From NCBI GenBank assembly GCA_009699565.1, contig WLNX01000082.1:1-7883 (forward strand): a DNA stretch of 7,883 nt, in the 5' to 3' direction. Under the pieces are notes generated by a model, which was not told where the DNA came from, ran no database searches, and worked only from the letters and a program-made list of their open reading frames with translations. Shown here piece by piece: positions 6,068 to 7,883 of the stretch. A program made the translations under genes and the position numbers. This DNA comes from Actinomycetota bacterium. Lineage in GTDB: Bacteria; Actinomycetota; Thermoleophilia; Solirubrobacterales; Solirubrobacteraceae. Every line of letters begins with the position of its first letter. Position 1 is the stretch's first letter.

Positions 6068-6877
6068 ATGGCAAAGCTCAAGACTCCGACGCTTCCGAGC
6101 AATCCGCTCACCTCTCCGAAAAGGCCGGGCAAGGCTTACGGCCCGTCGACTCCACTTGAGCACGGCGCAGAAGCCGGCATCACCGCGGTTGACTGGATCG
6201 ACGAGCGCACCTCGCTCTCCGGCGGCCTTCGCTGGATGATGTTCCGCAAGGTGCCAAAGGGCACCAACTGGTTCTACACGCTCGGCTCGGCGACGATGTT
6301 TGCCTTCCTCTCCCAGGCGGTAACGGGCGTCTTCCTCGCGATGTACTACGACCCGTCCGCTACGCGCGCCTACGAGTCGATCCAGCACATCAACAACGAC
6401 GTCTTCCTGGGCGAGTTTGTCCATGGCATGCACAAGTGGGGATCGTCGGTGATGGTGATCCTGATCTTCCTGCACATGGGCCGCACCTTCTTCTTTGGCG
6501 CTTACAAGTACCCGCGCGAGCTCAACTGGGTGATCGGCGTAGCGCTGCTGGTGATGACGATGACGATGTCCTTCAGCGGTTACCTGCTGCCGTTCGATCA
6601 GCGCTCCTACTGGGCGACGATCGTGGGCGTCAACATCAACGGCACCGGCCCTCTAGTCGGCCCCTATTTGTCGGAATTCCTGCGCGCCGGGCCGTACTTT
6701 GGGGCGACCACCCTCTCCCGTTTCTACGCGATCCACATGTTGCTTGTGCCGGGCGCAATTGCCGCCCTGATGGGCTTCCACCTCTATCTCGTCGCCAAGC
6801 TCGGAACCACTGCTCCGCCTTGGGTCCGCGCGAAGTCTCCTGATGCGCTGCGCGAGCAGAAGGTGTCGGACCTTTAA
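6068..6877 (+). CDS. qcrB: Cytochrome b6-type subunit of menaquinol:cytochrome c reductase
   Basis: QcrB is the membrane diheme cytochrome that takes part in quinol oxidation at Qo and quinone reduction at Qi. At 269 residues it is the N-terminal, b6-like half of a split cytochrome b with four expected helices (about 70-92, 120-144, 150-175, 218-245). The heme-b ligands are His122 (GMHKWGSS) and His136 (FLHMGRTF) on helix B, and His223 (YAIHMLL) and His238 (GFHLYLV) on helix D. The 14- and 15-residue spacings are those of b6-type proteins; mitochondrial-type cytochrome b has 14 on the second helix. YKYPRELNWVIGV and GYLLPFDQRSYWAT are conserved landmarks. The chloroplast b6 residue Cys35, which binds the extra heme covalently, aligns to Thr71 in FYTLGS, so covalent heme attachment is not expected. 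A 60-residue hydrophilic N-terminal segment is somewhat longer than in b6. Its stop overlaps the qcrC start by 1 nt (TAATG). Confidence 0.96.
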   Translation: MAKLKTPTLPSNPLTSPKRPGKAYGPSTPLEHGAEAGITAVDWIDERTSLSGGLRWMMFRKVPKGTNWFYTLGSATMFAFLSQAVTGVFLAMYYDPSATRAYESIQHINNDVFLGEFVHGMHKWGSSVMVILIFLHMGRTFFFGAYKYPRELNWVIGVALLVMTMTMSFSGYLLPFDQRSYWATIVGVNINGTGPLVGPYLSEFLRAGPYFGATTLSRFYAIHMLLVPGAIAALMGFHLYLVAKLGTTAPPWVRAKSPDALREQKVSDL

Positions 6878-7620
6878 TGAACAAGCGCGAGAAAGAGGCA
6901 TACCTCCGCGAGTACGGCGTCCTCAAGAGCCAGGGAAAGCCGTTCTTCCCGTACGCGATAGCCAAGGACAGCGTGATGGCGATCATGGTGATGGTCGTGA
7001 TCATCACGATGTCAATCGTCCTCGGAGCCGAGCTCGGTCCGAAGGCCGATCCGACCTCAACGACCTACACGCCACGGCCGGAGTGGTACTTCTTCTTCCT
7101 GTTCGAGCTGCTGCGCGTGATCAAGCCGCCGGCACTGGTGCCGCTGGCAACGATCGGCGTCCCAACGATCTGTCTGATTCTCCTCTTCCTGCTTCCCTTC
7201 TACGACCGCGGGGCAGAGCGCCGTCCTGAGCGCCGTCCGATCGCGACCGCTGCCGGCATCTTCACGATCTGTGCAATCGGTTACCTCACGTATCTCGGCG
7301 CCGCAGCCGGACCTCCGACCGAGATCGACATTCCGGTTCCGGCGAATGTTCGCTCCCAGGGTTCCGCCGCCGTCGCGAACTTCAAATCAGGAGAGCAGGT
7401 AGTTGCCCAGTCGGGCTGTGCCGCCTGTCACAAGTTTGGCGAGAACGGCAACGCAGGTCCAGGTCCAAGCCTTACTCGGGTTGGCGCCCGCCTGCCCGCT
7501 CAGGCGATCCAGCGGACTTTGATCAACCCGACGGCGCCGATGCCGTCGTTCGCAACACTCAGCGAACAGTCGCCGAAGCAGTTTGAGCAGATGGTCGGCT
7601 TCCTCGCGGCCCTTAAGTAG
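6877..7620 (+). CDS. qcrC: Cytochrome b subunit IV-cytochrome c fusion of menaquinol:cytochrome c reductase
   Basis: This 247-residue protein joins the C-terminal half of cytochrome b to a single c-type cytochrome, as in Bacillus QcrC (about 255 aa). Three likely helices (about 32-51, 87-107, 121-140) form the subunit IV-like part. The Qo-site motif PEWY is at residues 68-71 within PRPEWYFFFLFELLR. After the third helix a linker leads to an extracytoplasmic domain with the heme-c site CAACH (181-185), the GPSLTRVGAR segment, and PMPSF, where Met222 is the likely sixth heme ligand. A single CXXCH site separates it from the diheme QcrC of mycobacteria and streptomycetes. Translation is probably coupled to qcrB through the TAATG junction. 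The heme c must be attached outside the membrane by a cytochrome c maturation system not present here. Confidence 0.95.
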   Translation: MNKREKEAYLREYGVLKSQGKPFFPYAIAKDSVMAIMVMVVIITMSIVLGAELGPKADPTSTTYTPRPEWYFFFLFELLRVIKPPALVPLATIGVPTICLILLFLLPFYDRGAERRPERRPIATAAGIFTICAIGYLTYLGAAAGPPTEIDIPVPANVRSQGSAAVANFKSGEQVVAQSGCAACHKFGENGNAGPGPSLTRVGARLPAQAIQRTLINPTAPMPSFATLSEQSPKQFEQMVGFLAALK

Positions 7621-7626
7621 TCGGCG

Positions 7627-7883
7627 ATGACGACCGAAGGTGCCGCCAGCGGCACGCTTGAGGAACCGCAGGTCGAAGCGATGTTTGACCGCATCGCAGG
7701 CGTCTACGATCTGATGAACTCGCTTATGACAGCGGGCCTTCACCATCGCTGGCGACAGCGGGCGGTCGATCTGGCCGCGGTCAAACCGGGGGACAGCGTG
7801 CTCGATGTTGCTACCGGCACCGGGGACTTGGCCGTTGAGCTTTCCCGGCGGGTCGGAGTGGACGGAGAGGTGATCGGTTCGGA
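7627..7883 (+). CDS. menG: Demethylmenaquinone methyltransferase (MenG/UbiE family), N-terminal part cut by window end
   Basis: MenG methylates demethylmenaquinone with S-adenosylmethionine as the last step of menaquinone synthesis. The first 85 residues are present. They show the UbiE/MenG signature EAMFDRIAGVYDLMNSLMT (17-35), then HRWRQRAV, and the SAM-binding motif I in VLDVATGTGDLAVEL (58-72). ATG 7627 begins 6 nt after the qcrC stop, and the protein has a short extra N-terminus before the conserved EAMFDRIA segment. No strong Shine-Dalgarno is visible, so translation may be coupled to qcrC. Placement right after the bc complex fits a role in making the quinol that the complex oxidises. 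Ubiquinone biosynthesis uses the same family, but the Bacillus-like reductase favours menaquinone. Confidence 0.93.
   Translation, partial: MTTEGAASGTLEEPQVEAMFDRIAGVYDLMNSLMTAGLHHRWRQRAVDLAAVKPGDSVLDVATGTGDLAVELSRRVGVDGEVIGS

Noticed and set aside
1..7883. CRISPR arrays, insertion sequences, tRNA genes or toxin-antitoxin or defence genes
   Set aside because: No repeat-spacer pattern, transposase, tRNA-like sequence or defence domain was seen on either strand; nearly all the window is accounted for by housekeeping and respiratory genes.

Overview
The window is a gene-dense, high-GC stretch with about eight intact genes and one cut gene at each edge. Several traits suggest a deep-branching, aerobic, menaquinone-using actinobacterium (Thermoleophilia or a relative): the GC-rich codon use, a membrane protein of GT87/DUF2029 type, a possibly leaderless hemB, and a Bacillus-like split menaquinol:cytochrome c reductase. 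This placement is inference from gene content; no rRNA or other phylogenetic marker is present.

Layout. (1) Bases 2-607 (+): the C-terminal part of a polytopic GT87/DUF2029-like membrane protein. (2) Bases 519-1337 (-): a YmdB-family metallophosphoesterase, convergent with the first gene and overlapping its 3' end by 89 bp. (3) Bases 1402-4743 (+): a tightly coupled tetrapyrrole block of hemB, a two-domain AhbA/AhbB-type siroheme decarboxylase fusion, and hemL. (4) Bases 4740-5294 (+): a 184-aa protein that starts inside the hemL stop and looks like a shortened isoprenyl diphosphate synthase without its aspartate-rich metal motif. (5) A 98-bp gap with a possible promoter and a clean inverted repeat. 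(6) Bases 5393-7620 (+): the bc complex genes qcrA (Rieske), qcrB (b6-type cytochrome b) and qcrC (subunit IV fused to cytochrome c). (7) Bases 7627 to the end (+): the start of menG/ubiE, the last methylation step of menaquinone synthesis.

The genes fit one theme. HemL and HemB make the tetrapyrrole precursors, and MenG makes the quinol. QcrABC uses that quinol together with hemes b and c to reduce a high-potential cytochrome c acceptor. The siroheme decarboxylase fusion suggests a siroheme-derived tetrapyrrole branch (alternative heme route or heme d1). The isoprenoid-synthase-like protein is the least explained gene and may relate to the menaquinone side chain. These two are the main candidates for new biology; the rest is conventional.
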